Below the pieces are notes generated by a model. It was not told where the DNA came from and did not search any database. It saw only the letters and a program-made list of their open reading frames with translations. This document shows, one piece after another, positions 44,948 through 53,260 of a DNA stretch of 64,000 nucleotides; the first letter of the stretch is position 1; each line of letters opens with the position of its first letter. A program made the translations under genes and the position numbers. Origin of the DNA: Jejuia sp040720935 (GTDB lineage: Bacteria; Bacteroidota; Bacteroidia; Flavobacteriales; Flavobacteriaceae); assembly GCF_040720935.1 (NCBI RefSeq), contig NZ_JBFDAE010000014.1:52520-116519 (forward strand), read 5' to 3'.

Positions 44948-45524
44948 GCAAATAAAGAATATAGAAAAGACCCTACTTTCAGATAATTATTACATTCTTA
45001 ACAAAGTCACTTTTGATTATTTAATGAAAAGTGGCGAATGGGTCAACCAGATGCGAGAGGTGTATGATAGAGGAGATGGTGCTGGGATTCTATTGTATAA
45101 TAAACGAAAACAAACTGTTATTTTAACCAAGCAATTCAGAATGCCAACCTATTTAAATGATAATAAAGATGGTTTTTTAGTTGAAATAGCAGCAGGAATG
45201 TTGGATAAAGACAACCCAGAAGCTTGCGTGATTAGAGAAACAGAAGAAGAAGTAGGCTATCGTTTAAAAGAAGTGAAAAAAGTATATGAAGCCTATTCCT
45301 CTCCAGGAGTAATGACCGAGAAAATGCACTTTTTTGTTGGAGAATATACCGATGATATGAAAGTGAACGAAGGCGGTGGTTTAGATAGCGAACATGAAGA
45401 TATTGAGGTTTTGGAGATTCCTTTTGAAACTGCGGTAAATATGTTGAATAATGGAGAAATTCATGATACGCGGACTATTGTGTTGTTGCAGTATGCACAG
45501 ATTCATAAGTTGTTGGAGCGTTGA
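44937..45524 (+). CDS. nudK: NudK-like Nudix hydrolase (GDP-mannose type)
   Basis: 195 residues from the ATG at 44937, inside the end of the ATPase gene; a TTG two codons earlier is less likely. VEIAAGMLDKDNPEACVIRETEEEVGY is the Nudix box in the NudK variant. LTKQFRMPTYLN, YEAYSSPGVMTEKMHFFVGEY and GGGLDSEHEDIEVLEIPF match E. coli NudK throughout. NudK hydrolyses GDP-mannose and related sugar nucleotides in the cytoplasm. The 11-base overlap with the AAA+ gene implies coupled translation, an unusual partner for a housekeeping Nudix enzyme. Confidence 0.9.
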   Translation: MNNKQIKNIEKTLLSDNYYILNKVTFDYLMKSGEWVNQMREVYDRGDGAGILLYNKRKQTVILTKQFRMPTYLNDNKDGFLVEIAAGMLDKDNPEACVIRETEEEVGYRLKEVKKVYEAYSSPGVMTEKMHFFVGEYTDDMKVNEGGGLDSEHEDIEVLEIPFETAVNMLNNGEIHDTRTIVLLQYAQIHKLLER

Positions 45525-45532
45525 GTTATTCC

Positions 45533-45683
45533 ACAGAGGTGCACGGAGTTTTCGCAGAGATTCTCAGAGGAAATCGAAAAAAATTAATATTTAGAAAGTT
45601 AAATGGTATTCGGAATAAAGGATTATAGATATAATTTCTCTGTGAACCTCTGCGTTTCTCAGCGAATCTCTGTGTTACAATAA
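45533..45683. repeat. MITE-like imperfect inverted repeat
   Basis: A left arm starting ccacagaggtgcacggag and a right arm ending ctgtgttac are imperfect reverse complements over about 40 bases each, around an AT-rich centre. The cacagag/ctctgtg text is a known type of dispersed intergenic repeat in Bacteroidota. The same wording (ctctgtgtaactccgtgaat) occurs at about 41397-41431. It fills the gap between the Nudix gene and the next gene. Confidence 0.6.
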
Positions 45684-46922
45684 ATGATGGACAAACTAAA
45701 ACAATCAAACCTATACAGAAGTGAGCTTATTCCCGTAAGCGGAAAACTCGTGGAGCGTTACAACAAATGCTTGGTAAAATTGGGGTTTACAAAAACGAAG
45801 TTAAAAACCTTTCATATTGATGGTATTGGTTGGAGTCCTGAAGTTGCTGAAGAAAAAGAAAATAAAAGCTATTTAAACAATGGGGAAGCAAACCCTCATG
45901 GCATCATCATTTCCCCGCTCCAAAAAGGTAAACCCGTCTATTTACCGTTTCATACGTTTGACAGAGATATCATGAAATTTGTCTTTAAAATTCATGGCAT
46001 AAAAATAAAGAACATCACGAGAGACTGTGCGATTTGTTTGGATTTCGATCAAGGTATCGATGCCTTTTATGAACCACTAGATGTGTTGAAATACAATACC
46101 ATAACTATTAATTTTCATTTAATTGACAATCTGGATAAAATTAAAGAAGAGCAATTGAAATTGGTTGAAGAATTCAATAGGAGCAATAATTTCATCAGTG
46201 AAACCATGCACCAAAAATTATTGGATTCTGCTAAAAAATATGGGGATTTACGAAATAGGGATTTAGATTTACATGCATTACAATTCACTACTGATTCTTT
46301 TTACACACGTGCCTTTGGCGGTGTTTATGTGTTACGTGATTTTATAAAAACCATCGTAGTTTTTGAAGATGAAGCATGGCATAAAGAAGCTATAAAAGAT
46401 ACGAATTACGATGTTTTGATTTACCATATTTCCCAACCAGAACTCATGGATAAATTAAGAGATCATATGATAATAGAGTACGATTTGGAGACTGAAGTCA
46501 AGACAGAACGCTATGATCGTATAAAGAAGTTCGAAATGTTTCAGCATCTCAAAAAAACGCAACATCCAATTAAGGATATTTTAAGTGATCCTATTTTATT
46601 CAAAAGTTATTTGAATAAATTGGATATAAAATCACGTAAAAAAGTGATGAGTGTAGAACGTTATTTAGAAAAATTAGAAACCAGTAATGAATATAAAATT
46701 GCTGATATAGTTGATGTAAAACTCTTTGAAGCATTACATAAACCACATTCGTCTTTAGAGGCAAAACATCAAGATTTGATTTGGAAGCTATTGGTAAATA
46801 TTTCGCCAAAAGATGTGTTGTTTTGGTATTGGTACGATAAAGAAGACTTTTATGCTAATTTTGAAGATTGGGATGATTCTTTTAAAGATTGGGTAATTGA
46901 AACAATTGGTAACAATATTTAG
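45684..46922 (+). CDS. Unknown soluble protein of the AAA+ cluster
   Basis: 412 residues starting MMDKLKQSNLYRSEL; either ATG is possible. There is no signal peptide or membrane helix. Conserved-looking blocks include KTFHIDGIGWSPEVAEE, ANPHGIIISPLQKGKPVYLPFHTFDRD, AICLDFDQGIDAFYEPL and a C-terminal DVLFWYWYDKEDFYANFEDW. I believe relatives are widespread in Bacteroidota as an unnamed DUF, but cannot give its number with confidence. It lies in the same array as the AAA+ ATPase and membrane proteins. Confidence 0.82.
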   Translation: MMDKLKQSNLYRSELIPVSGKLVERYNKCLVKLGFTKTKLKTFHIDGIGWSPEVAEEKENKSYLNNGEANPHGIIISPLQKGKPVYLPFHTFDRDIMKFVFKIHGIKIKNITRDCAICLDFDQGIDAFYEPLDVLKYNTITINFHLIDNLDKIKEEQLKLVEEFNRSNNFISETMHQKLLDSAKKYGDLRNRDLDLHALQFTTDSFYTRAFGGVYVLRDFIKTIVVFEDEAWHKEAIKDTNYDVLIYHISQPELMDKLRDHMIIEYDLETEVKTERYDRIKKFEMFQHLKKTQHPIKDILSDPILFKSYLNKLDIKSRKKVMSVERYLEKLETSNEYKIADIVDVKLFEALHKPHSSLEAKHQDLIWKLLVNISPKDVLFWYWYDKEDFYANFEDWDDSFKDWVIETIGNNI

Positions 46923-46950
46923 GAAATATAGACTAATTTTATAGAAGCGT

Positions 46951-46980
46951 TTTGTCATTCCGCACTTGATGCGGAATCCA
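46951..46980. repeat. 30-base inverted repeat, left copy
   Basis: The exact reverse complement of 47293-47322. It also folds on itself: ATTCCGCA-cttga-TGCGGAAT. It ends eight bases before the GIY-YIG start codon. Confidence 0.9.
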
Positions 46981-46988
46981 TATAGAGA

Positions 46989-47291
46989 ATGAGAGGAAAT
47001 TATTATCAATATTATGTTTATATTCTATCGAACATGAAAAATGGCACTTTATATATAGGTGTAACAAATGATTTGGAAAGAAGAATGTATGAGCATAAGA
47101 AAAAAATAGTTCCAGGGTTTACATCAAAATATGGTTTGAATAAATTGATGTATTTTGAACAATTTCAATATGTGAATGATGCCATAAAAAGAGAAAAGCA
47201 ATTGAAAAACTGGAATCGACAATGGAAAATAGATTTAATTGAAGAGGACAATAAAAGTTGGGAAGATTTATCTTCTGATTGGATTTATTAA
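46989..47291 (+). CDS. GIY-YIG nuclease superfamily protein (URI type)
   Basis: 100 residues. YYVYILSNMKNGTLYIGVTNDLERRMYEHK is the GIY-YIG core with the catalytic Tyr and Arg, and IKREKQLKNWNRQWKIDLIE the second half. Small URI-type proteins are nucleases of unknown biological role that are often found beside palindromic repeats. Here the frame is enclosed by 30-base perfect inverted repeats, the left ending eight bases before the ATG and the right starting one base after the stop. This looks like a self-contained inserted unit inside the AAA+ gene cluster. Confidence 0.92.
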   Translation: MRGNYYQYYVYILSNMKNGTLYIGVTNDLERRMYEHKKKIVPGFTSKYGLNKLMYFEQFQYVNDAIKREKQLKNWNRQWKIDLIEEDNKSWEDLSSDWIY

Positions 47292-47292
47292 G

Positions 47293-47322
47293 TGGATTCC
47301 GCATCAAGTGCGGAATGACAAA
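47293..47322. repeat. 30-base inverted repeat, right copy
   Basis: Reverse complement of 46951-46980, starting one base after the GIY-YIG stop. Confidence 0.9.
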
Positions 47323-47337
47323 TAAAACTTTTAAATT

Positions 47338-47862
47338 ATGACACTAGAACTCATCGTTTTCATTGGCTCAATATTATTTGGAGCCTTATTATATTGGAGA
47401 GAATCCCATGGCAATGGACTCTACCGATTTTTCAATAAATTAATGTATTCCAAAGAATTACAAATGAAACCTACAGATAAAACGGGTTTTGTTTATCAAC
47501 AGAAGTTTATTATAAGACTTGTTTTTGTGGGATTTCTATTTCTAATAGGAATTGTCATCACTCGGTTTTTAATACCTATTGATATTGCTACAATTTCCGT
47601 TTTTGCTTCAATGATTGTTGGCGCCATAGTTGGAACCTATTTGGCTGGTTTTATATTCAAATCAAGTGAAGTCATTGATGAAAAAAGTGATTCTATTGAA
47701 GATTTGGTTCAAGATACCATCGAAAAAGGAAAAGATTTTATTGAAGATTTAAAGACTGAAAAACCTAAAGTGATTAAAGAAGCTAATAAAGAAATGAAAA
47801 ACGAACCTAAAGCTGAAGAAAAAAGTGCAAGAGAACGTTTAAAGGATAAGGGGTTGCTTTAA
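47338..47862 (+). CDS. Three-span membrane protein of the AAA+ cluster
   Basis: 174 residues. Membrane helices lie at about 4-20 (LIVFIGSILFGALLYW), 63-82 (FVGFLFLIGIVITRFLI) and 86-108 (IATISVFASMIVGAIVGTYLAGF). A charged, helical cytoplasmic tail follows (DLVQDTIEKGKDFIEDLKTEK...RERLKDKGLL). The family is not recognised. With the following protein it would tie the soluble ATPase and coiled-coil partners to the inner membrane. Confidence 0.82.
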   Translation: MTLELIVFIGSILFGALLYWRESHGNGLYRFFNKLMYSKELQMKPTDKTGFVYQQKFIIRLVFVGFLFLIGIVITRFLIPIDIATISVFASMIVGAIVGTYLAGFIFKSSEVIDEKSDSIEDLVQDTIEKGKDFIEDLKTEKPKVIKEANKEMKNEPKAEEKSARERLKDKGLL

Positions 47863-47870
47863 GTTAGCAG

Positions 47871-47888
47871 TCCCGATAGCTATCGGGA
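47871..47888. repeat. Perfect 18-base palindrome
   Basis: TCCCGATAGCTATCGGGA, set in agcagt/cagtaagcagtatgcagt text of the same style as the 42485 repeat. The cccgatagctatcggg palindrome is over-represented in flavobacterial genomes. Confidence 0.7.
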
Positions 47889-48002
47889 TCAGTAAGCAGT
47901 ATGCAGTCAATAATATAGATTAAAAAAAAAGTATAAGTATAGTAATTTAGAGTATGAGTGAGAAACTTCAAGCTTCCAACGCCATACTTCAAACTAAATA
48001 AG

Positions 48003-49697
48003 ATGATTAAAAACTATTGGAATAAAGGAAAGAAGCAAAAAACAATAACTATTATTGTTGCTCTAATTCTACTCATTGTGTTGTTCGTTTTAAGGGACGA
48101 TTATCAACCGGCGTTGTTATTTGTTAGAAAATTCATTTTCATTATTTTATTAAGTGCTGTTGTTTTGTTTCTGGGTTTACGAAAATTCAGAAACTCGGCA
48201 AGCACAGGTACTCGATTAGGGATTCTTGGAATTTTGGTTTTGTTTTTTGGAATTTTATACCTAGTAGGCTGGCATTTTAAAATGTACGATTATATGAAAA
48301 CCTACAATGTCTTTAATCATCTCAATAAATTCGAAATCAACGAATTGCCATTAACACAAAACGAACGTATTCAACCGTTAAGAAATATATCTTCTATGGC
48401 AAATGAAAGTGTTGGGGAGACCAAAGATGTTTCTTTACCTCATTTGGTAAGAATAGGAAATGAGAATAAATGGACCATGGCTATTCAACCTACTGAAAAG
48501 TACATGTGGCAAGGCATGACCGATAATACGGAAGAAGTTTTTGCTGTATCAAGTACCACACCATTTCCAAGGTTTTCTAGTGAAAATAGAATTCCTGTAA
48601 CGTTCTCCATTGGAGAATCTTTAAAATTTAGCAGAAATACCTATAATGCCGTTGTGCAACGTTTCAATTTCTTGCAGTTATTTACTTTGGAACCAAGTGA
48701 CACCTATTACATGAAAAACGATTCCGGTAAATGGGTGCAAGTAGTTAGTCTAATTAAATGGAAAGGTTTTTTATTTCCGTACCCGACCTTTGGAGGTGTG
48801 ATGGTTATAGATAGTGGCGAACATGATTTTAGTGATTATATAGAACGCATTTTGATAGGAAAAGGAACATATGTAAGTCCTGAAAACATGAAAAACCATG
48901 AGTATTTAACAAGACAAAATACATTGGCCGAAAAAGTATCTCGTTTGCAAGCAGAGTCCTTAAAATTCTTAGGAGGATTTAGTGATCCTTTACCCTGGAA
49001 TATGGAAACAGCAGTTAAAATACCAGAAATGCCTAAAGATCAAAATCAACAACCTTATGTAACCGATTTTGATTTTTCCGATACCGAAACAGGGGCTTAT
49101 AGCGGTTTATACCATTGGTTTGGCTTAGAACCAGTAGGAGATGAGCGTACCAGTTTGAGTTTTAGTGTATTTGTGCCAGCAGATGGAACCGATAAATTAT
49201 ATTATTATAACCACGCAGCCAAAAAACAAGGTTATGCAGGTGTTACGGCAATGCCTTTAAAAGTAAAAGAATCCCGAAAAGAATATGACTGGGATGCTAA
49301 TACACCAGTAGAATTCAGACCCTATATTAAAGATATTGCTGGGCGTAAGCGAATGTTTTTTTTAGGAACGGTATCATCTATTAGTAAAAGTGATTCTAAA
49401 CAATTTGATGGTTCTGCAACACCAGATTTAGTTTTAGTTGACAGCGAGTATCGTGATGTGGTTTGGATTGACGTAAAACACCCAAGTCAATGGGATAAAA
49501 CAGTTTACGACCAATTAAATGAAGCTTGGAGAGCAAGTGAAGGTATTGGATATTATTTTATAGAGGAAACAAAAACCATTGATATGGTGCAGCAAACTAT
49601 AGATTCCATACAGACCATTCCCGCGGTTGACAAAACATCTGAAGAAATTGAAAGACTTCAAAAAAGGATTGATTCTTTAAAAGCGGTTTCAAAATAA
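48003..49697 (+). CDS. Membrane protein with large soluble domain, end of the AAA+ cluster
   Basis: 564 residues from the ATG at 48003; a GTG 15 codons upstream would add residues encoded in repeat-like DNA. Three N-terminal helices (about 12-32, 40-58, 70-90) precede a 470-residue domain. That domain has unusual conserved-looking blocks such as NKWTMAIQPTEKYMWQGMTD, FPYPTFGGVMVIDSGEHDF, SGLYHWFGLEPVGDERTSLSF and a late VLVDSEYRDVVWIDVKHPSQWD. A short coiled coil ends it. I recognise no family. It closes the array; the next gene has its own promoter. Confidence 0.83.
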   Translation: MIKNYWNKGKKQKTITIIVALILLIVLFVLRDDYQPALLFVRKFIFIILLSAVVLFLGLRKFRNSASTGTRLGILGILVLFFGILYLVGWHFKMYDYMKTYNVFNHLNKFEINELPLTQNERIQPLRNISSMANESVGETKDVSLPHLVRIGNENKWTMAIQPTEKYMWQGMTDNTEEVFAVSSTTPFPRFSSENRIPVTFSIGESLKFSRNTYNAVVQRFNFLQLFTLEPSDTYYMKNDSGKWVQVVSLIKWKGFLFPYPTFGGVMVIDSGEHDFSDYIERILIGKGTYVSPENMKNHEYLTRQNTLAEKVSRLQAESLKFLGGFSDPLPWNMETAVKIPEMPKDQNQQPYVTDFDFSDTETGAYSGLYHWFGLEPVGDERTSLSFSVFVPADGTDKLYYYNHAAKKQGYAGVTAMPLKVKESRKEYDWDANTPVEFRPYIKDIAGRKRMFFLGTVSSISKSDSKQFDGSATPDLVLVDSEYRDVVWIDVKHPSQWDKTVYDQLNEAWRASEGIGYYFIEETKTIDMVQQTIDSIQTIPAVDKTSEEIERLQKRIDSLKAVSK

Positions 49698-49830
49698 TTC
49701 ATAGCATATATTGTTGTTTATTTTGCACTAGATTATTTGGGCTAAAATAGCCATGTTCTTCAATTGTTTTGCTTTTGGTAAGTTAATTTTAATAGTATTA
49801 TAACCATTTGTTGCTTAAAAAAAGTTGTTA

Positions 49831-49864
49831 TTGCCAGTAAAACTCGAACTCTTCGTTAAATTTG
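49831..49864 (+). promoter_or_regulatory. Promoter of the GH16 lipoprotein gene
   Basis: TTG at 49831-49833, 23 bases, then TAAATTTG at 49857-49864, 22 bases before the ATG. Confidence 0.55.
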
Positions 49865-49886
49865 TAACAATAATTTTTAAATAAAA

Positions 49887-51188
49887 ATGATGCTAAAAAG
49901 AATTGCTTTACAAAACCGAATGATTACCTTATTATTTTGCGCTCTATTCCTCTCGATTATTAGTTGTAGTAGTAACGACTCTAATTCTGATGAAGATCCC
50001 AAGGAAATGCCAGATGATACTCCTGTTGCCACAGATGACTCGCTAACGGTAGAAGAAAATAGTGTTGCCGGAACTGCAAACCAAGAAGATGTTTCAACCA
50101 ATGACGACATAGGAGACGATGGTGGAGATGGAGATGATTATAGTTTATTATCAGGTCCAGCTAATGGTACCGTTACCGAAGTAAGCGATGGTGTGTTTGA
50201 GTATATCCCAAATGCAGATTTTGATGGTTTTGATAGTTTTACCTATACAATTACCGATAAAGATGGAGACACAGATACCGCTAAGGTTAGTATTACGGTA
50301 AACGATGTGCCAGATGGTCCAACAGCAGCAGATTTTAATAATATAGACCCTGCTTTTCCTTCATTTGTATCTATTGATGATACAACTCCTGCAGGAAAAA
50401 AGTGGTCTAAACTTGATAGTATGTCTGATGAGTTTGATACTTGGAATGTTTCAAAGTGGTATAAAACTACTTGGAATTATGGAGTGCCTGTATTTATGTC
50501 AACTTCAAGTAATAATTCAGGTGTTACCGATGGTAAACTGTGGATAAAAGCAACACTCAATGAAGCTAACCCAGAAGGCAGATGGTTTCAGAGTGCTAGA
50601 ATTCATTCTAAGACTAAAACTAAATATCCAATGTACACGGAGGCAAGAATAAAAACGTCTCATATTTCTGCATACAATACGTATTGGTTAAACAATGGAG
50701 ATATCAATAACAGAGATGAAATTGATATTATTGAAAATAACTCAAAACCATCTTGTACCAATTGTGAAGCAGAGGCGTTTCCAAATCAAATGAATTCGCA
50801 ATATTTTCATGTGGATTCTAATAAAACCCCAGATGAGATTAGAAATAAGGGCAATTTTTTAAGATCCAATCTTTTAGATGTCAATCCTCTAAAAAATAAA
50901 GGTTGGAATGAAGACTATCACACTTACGGTGTGTGGTGGAAAGATGCTAAAAACATTCAGTTTTATTTAAATGGAGAGCCAGCAGGTAGTGTCGTAGTTG
51001 GTGAGCATAATAATGGTCAAACATACAATGATAGACAGTTTACCAGAGATTTAGAAATAATTTTCGATTTGTGGACCAAAGATGCTCCTTGGCTGGGCGG
51101 TCTTCCTCCAAAGACCGATTTAGCAGATGATTCAATAAACACAATGAGAATTGATTGGGTAAGAACTTGGAAATTAGAAAACGAATAG
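49887..51188 (+). CDS. GH16 family glycoside hydrolase lipoprotein with cadherin-like domain
   Basis: 433 residues. Lipoprotein signal with Cys27 (LSIISC), followed by the acidic SSNDSNSDED stretch that often marks surface-exposed lipoproteins in this phylum. A cadherin/Ig-like domain (about 45-140: VATDDSLTVEENSV ... YTITDKDGDTDTAKVSITV) precedes the GH16 domain (about 165-433). RDEIDIIEN (277-284) is the ExDxxE catalytic motif, and WKDAKNIQFYLNGEPAG and the final RIDWVRTWK complete the jelly roll. Likely substrates are marine galactans or beta-glucans; the enclosing tryptophans look more agarase/porphyranase-like than laminarinase-like, but this is uncertain. No PUL (SusC/SusD pair) is next to it. 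Confidence 0.92.
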   Translation: MMLKRIALQNRMITLLFCALFLSIISCSSNDSNSDEDPKEMPDDTPVATDDSLTVEENSVAGTANQEDVSTNDDIGDDGGDGDDYSLLSGPANGTVTEVSDGVFEYIPNADFDGFDSFTYTITDKDGDTDTAKVSITVNDVPDGPTAADFNNIDPAFPSFVSIDDTTPAGKKWSKLDSMSDEFDTWNVSKWYKTTWNYGVPVFMSTSSNNSGVTDGKLWIKATLNEANPEGRWFQSARIHSKTKTKYPMYTEARIKTSHISAYNTYWLNNGDINNRDEIDIIENNSKPSCTNCEAEAFPNQMNSQYFHVDSNKTPDEIRNKGNFLRSNLLDVNPLKNKGWNEDYHTYGVWWKDAKNIQFYLNGEPAGSVVVGEHNNGQTYNDRQFTRDLEIIFDLWTKDAPWLGGLPPKTDLADDSINTMRIDWVRTWKLENE

Positions 51189-51212
51189 TTTTAAAAGCAA
51201 ATATTTAAATTA

Positions 51213-51241
51213 AAAACAGAGTGTATTAACACTCTGTTTTT
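51213..51241 (+). terminator. Terminator of the GH16 gene
   Basis: A perfect 12-base stem (AAAACAGAGTGT and its complement) has an ATTA loop and ends in a T-run. Confidence 0.88.
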
Positions 51242-51509
51242 GTGTTTAAGATTCTCAATATTATAAAGCGCAAAATCATCTTTTCTATAAACAATCCATT
51301 TATTTTAACATAATTTTAATTAATTGATAATTTATTGATAATAAATGGGTTAACCATGTGTGGCAATAGTCAAAATATACTAAAACATCTAAAAAATACA
51401 ATTAAACGTATATGATTTTGAAAGATGTAATTTTAATATCTTTTAACAATTAACATAAAAAAAGACAACTAATAAAATTAGTTAGTATAACTCTAAACAC
51501 ACAACAATT
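51242..51509. other. AT-rich intergenic region
   Basis: No gene. TTTG at 51417-51420 and TATCTTTT at 51437 are a weak promoter candidate. A hairpin AACTAAT-aaa-ATTAGTT (51467-51483) lies in the leader of the next gene. Confidence 0.4.
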
Positions 51510-52394
51510 ATGGAAAACAGCAAAAGTAATACTGGGTTAAAAGTAGCTTTAGGAATAGCATTGGTTTTATTTATAGCTACTGGCTTTTACACAATGAATT
51601 TAAAAAGCGAAAGTGATAAGGCTAATAATGATTTAAATAAAGAAAAGCAATTGGTAATGAATGATTTAAATGCAATGGCTAAACAATATGATGAAGCTAT
51701 TGGAGAAAATGAGATTGCCAATAAAGATTTGGTTATAGCAAGAGATCGCATTCAAGGATTGATAGATTCGTTAAGAATTTCTGAAACTAACGTAAAAAGT
51801 TTATGGCGCTATAAAACAAGATACAACAATCTTAAAAGCGAGATGGATGTATTGTTAGCCCAGAATGATTCGTTAAAAATCGAGAATTCATATTTAGCAA
51901 CATCTTTAGATAGTACCCGCGTAAGATTAGAAGAGCGTACCATGTTTACAGATTCTCTATTAGTGCAGAATACGGCACTTGCTGAAGTTGTTGAAAACGC
52001 ATCTATTTTGAATACTGTTGATTTAAAAGGTTTTGGTGTGATAGAAAGAACTTCTGGAAAGTTGATTCCTACTGAAAGAGCACGTAGAGCAGATAAAATT
52101 AGAGTTTGTTTTACAGTTGCAAAAAACCCATTGGTACAAGCTGGAGATCAAGAGTTGTACGTTCAGGTTATTGATCCAAAAAACAATATTTTAGGAGCAA
52201 ATGAACAAGTGATCTTTGGTGAAAAAACTTTAAATTACAGTATTGTAAGTAAGTTTAATTATGAAAAAAGCAACTTAAACGTTTGTGAGTTTGTAACTGC
52301 CAATAGTGATAAGGATTTTGAAAAAGGACGTTATGTAGTTAATGTTTTTAATCAGAAAGATTTAGTGTCAACTTCAGAGTTTACGCTTAAATAA
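51510..52394 (+). CDS. Single-span membrane protein with coiled coil
   Basis: 294 residues. A membrane helix at about 10-28 (LKVALGIALVLFIATGFYTM) is followed by a coiled coil to about 150 (KANNDLNKEKQLVMNDLNAM ... LEERTMFTDSLLVQNTAL). A beta-rich C-terminal domain (IRVCFTVAKNPLVQAGDQELYVQVIDPKNNIL) comes next. The N-in, C-out layout suggests a periplasmic domain. Relatives are common, function-unknown flavobacterial proteins. It is monocistronic, with a strong terminator 22 bases after the stop. Confidence 0.82.
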   Translation: MENSKSNTGLKVALGIALVLFIATGFYTMNLKSESDKANNDLNKEKQLVMNDLNAMAKQYDEAIGENEIANKDLVIARDRIQGLIDSLRISETNVKSLWRYKTRYNNLKSEMDVLLAQNDSLKIENSYLATSLDSTRVRLEERTMFTDSLLVQNTALAEVVENASILNTVDLKGFGVIERTSGKLIPTERARRADKIRVCFTVAKNPLVQAGDQELYVQVIDPKNNILGANEQVIFGEKTLNYSIVSKFNYEKSNLNVCEFVTANSDKDFEKGRYVVNVFNQKDLVSTSEFTLK

Positions 52395-52416
52395 ATAGTT
52401 AGCACCTTAATGATCT

Positions 52417-52447
52417 AACCCAAAAGAACTTCTTTTGGGTTTTTTTA
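52417..52447 (+). terminator. Terminator
   Basis: AACCCAAAAGA and its complement form an 11-base stem around ACT, followed by a T-run. Confidence 0.9.
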
Positions 52448-52534
52448 TGCGCTTTATTTTACCTTATAAAAAGTTTTCTTTTAAAGTTAGATAAACATGT
52501 TTTATATTGCACCACCAACCAACCCAACCCACCC

Positions 52535-53107
52535 ATGTTTAAAAGTGAAGACTTTTTAAGCGCTTTTGGTGATATATCAGAAGAAGCTTTTTTGAAATTA
52601 AAAAATATCTCTGAGTACAAAAAAATTGATGCAAATACTCAAGTTGATAAATTAGGTAAAATACCCTCAAAAATTTATTTAGTTATTTCTGGAGTCATGC
52701 GTTGTTATGTAACTTCAGAATCTGGAAGAGAATTTAATAAACGCTTTTTTTTTTCAACGGATTTTGCCGGCTCTTTAACCGCATTAATTAAAAATGCACC
52801 ATCAGAAATAGTCTATGAAACACTTACCGACTGTGAAGTTTATGAGATAGATTTTGTCGCATTAACAAAACTTTGCGAAAAAGACATCGTCATAAATAAT
52901 TTATATTCCAGAATTTTGGAAAAAGTGTTTATGAGATATGAAAAGCGACAATTAGAACTCATTTCTATGAATGCATCTCAGCGTTATCAAAGACTAAAAG
53001 AAGATATTCCAAACATAGATAAGCTTGTACCGCAATACCATATTGCATCTTATTTAAGCATAACTCCCGTTCAGCTTAGTAGAATTAGAAAAAAACTCAA
53101 AGAATAA
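52535..53107 (+). CDS. Crp/Fnr family transcriptional regulator
   Basis: 190 residues. The cyclic-nucleotide-binding-type beta roll (KIYLVISGVMRCYVTSESGREFNKRFF; EIVYETLTDCEVYEIDF) is followed by a dimer helix and a short HTH (YHIASYLSITPVQLSRIRKKL). The phosphate-binding RxS of true CRP is not evident, so the ligand may differ. This matches the small Bacteroidota Crp-like regulators. No clear target operon is adjacent. Confidence 0.9.
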   Translation: MFKSEDFLSAFGDISEEAFLKLKNISEYKKIDANTQVDKLGKIPSKIYLVISGVMRCYVTSESGREFNKRFFFSTDFAGSLTALIKNAPSEIVYETLTDCEVYEIDFVALTKLCEKDIVINNLYSRILEKVFMRYEKRQLELISMNASQRYQRLKEDIPNIDKLVPQYHIASYLSITPVQLSRIRKKLKE

Positions 53108-53208
53108 TTATATTAACAAATGTTATATTTTAACAGCATTGATAACCATATATTTGCAGCGATGTCTTCATGATATTCAATATTAGAGGATTAATAGCTA
53201 ACCAACCA

Positions 53209-53238
53209 AAAAAAGCAGGTATTTTTACCTGCTTTTTT
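53209..53238. terminator. Bidirectional terminator between the Crp-type gene and fumC
   Basis: AAAAAAGCAGGTA and its complement form a 13-base stem with a TTTT loop between convergent genes. Confidence 0.9.
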
Positions 53239-53260
53239 ACTCTTTTCTTTTTTTATGTTC

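Noticed and set aside
45526..45708. 60-codon minus-strand frame in the gap after the Nudix gene
   Set aside because: It lies in an imperfect inverted repeat element and has no family resemblance.
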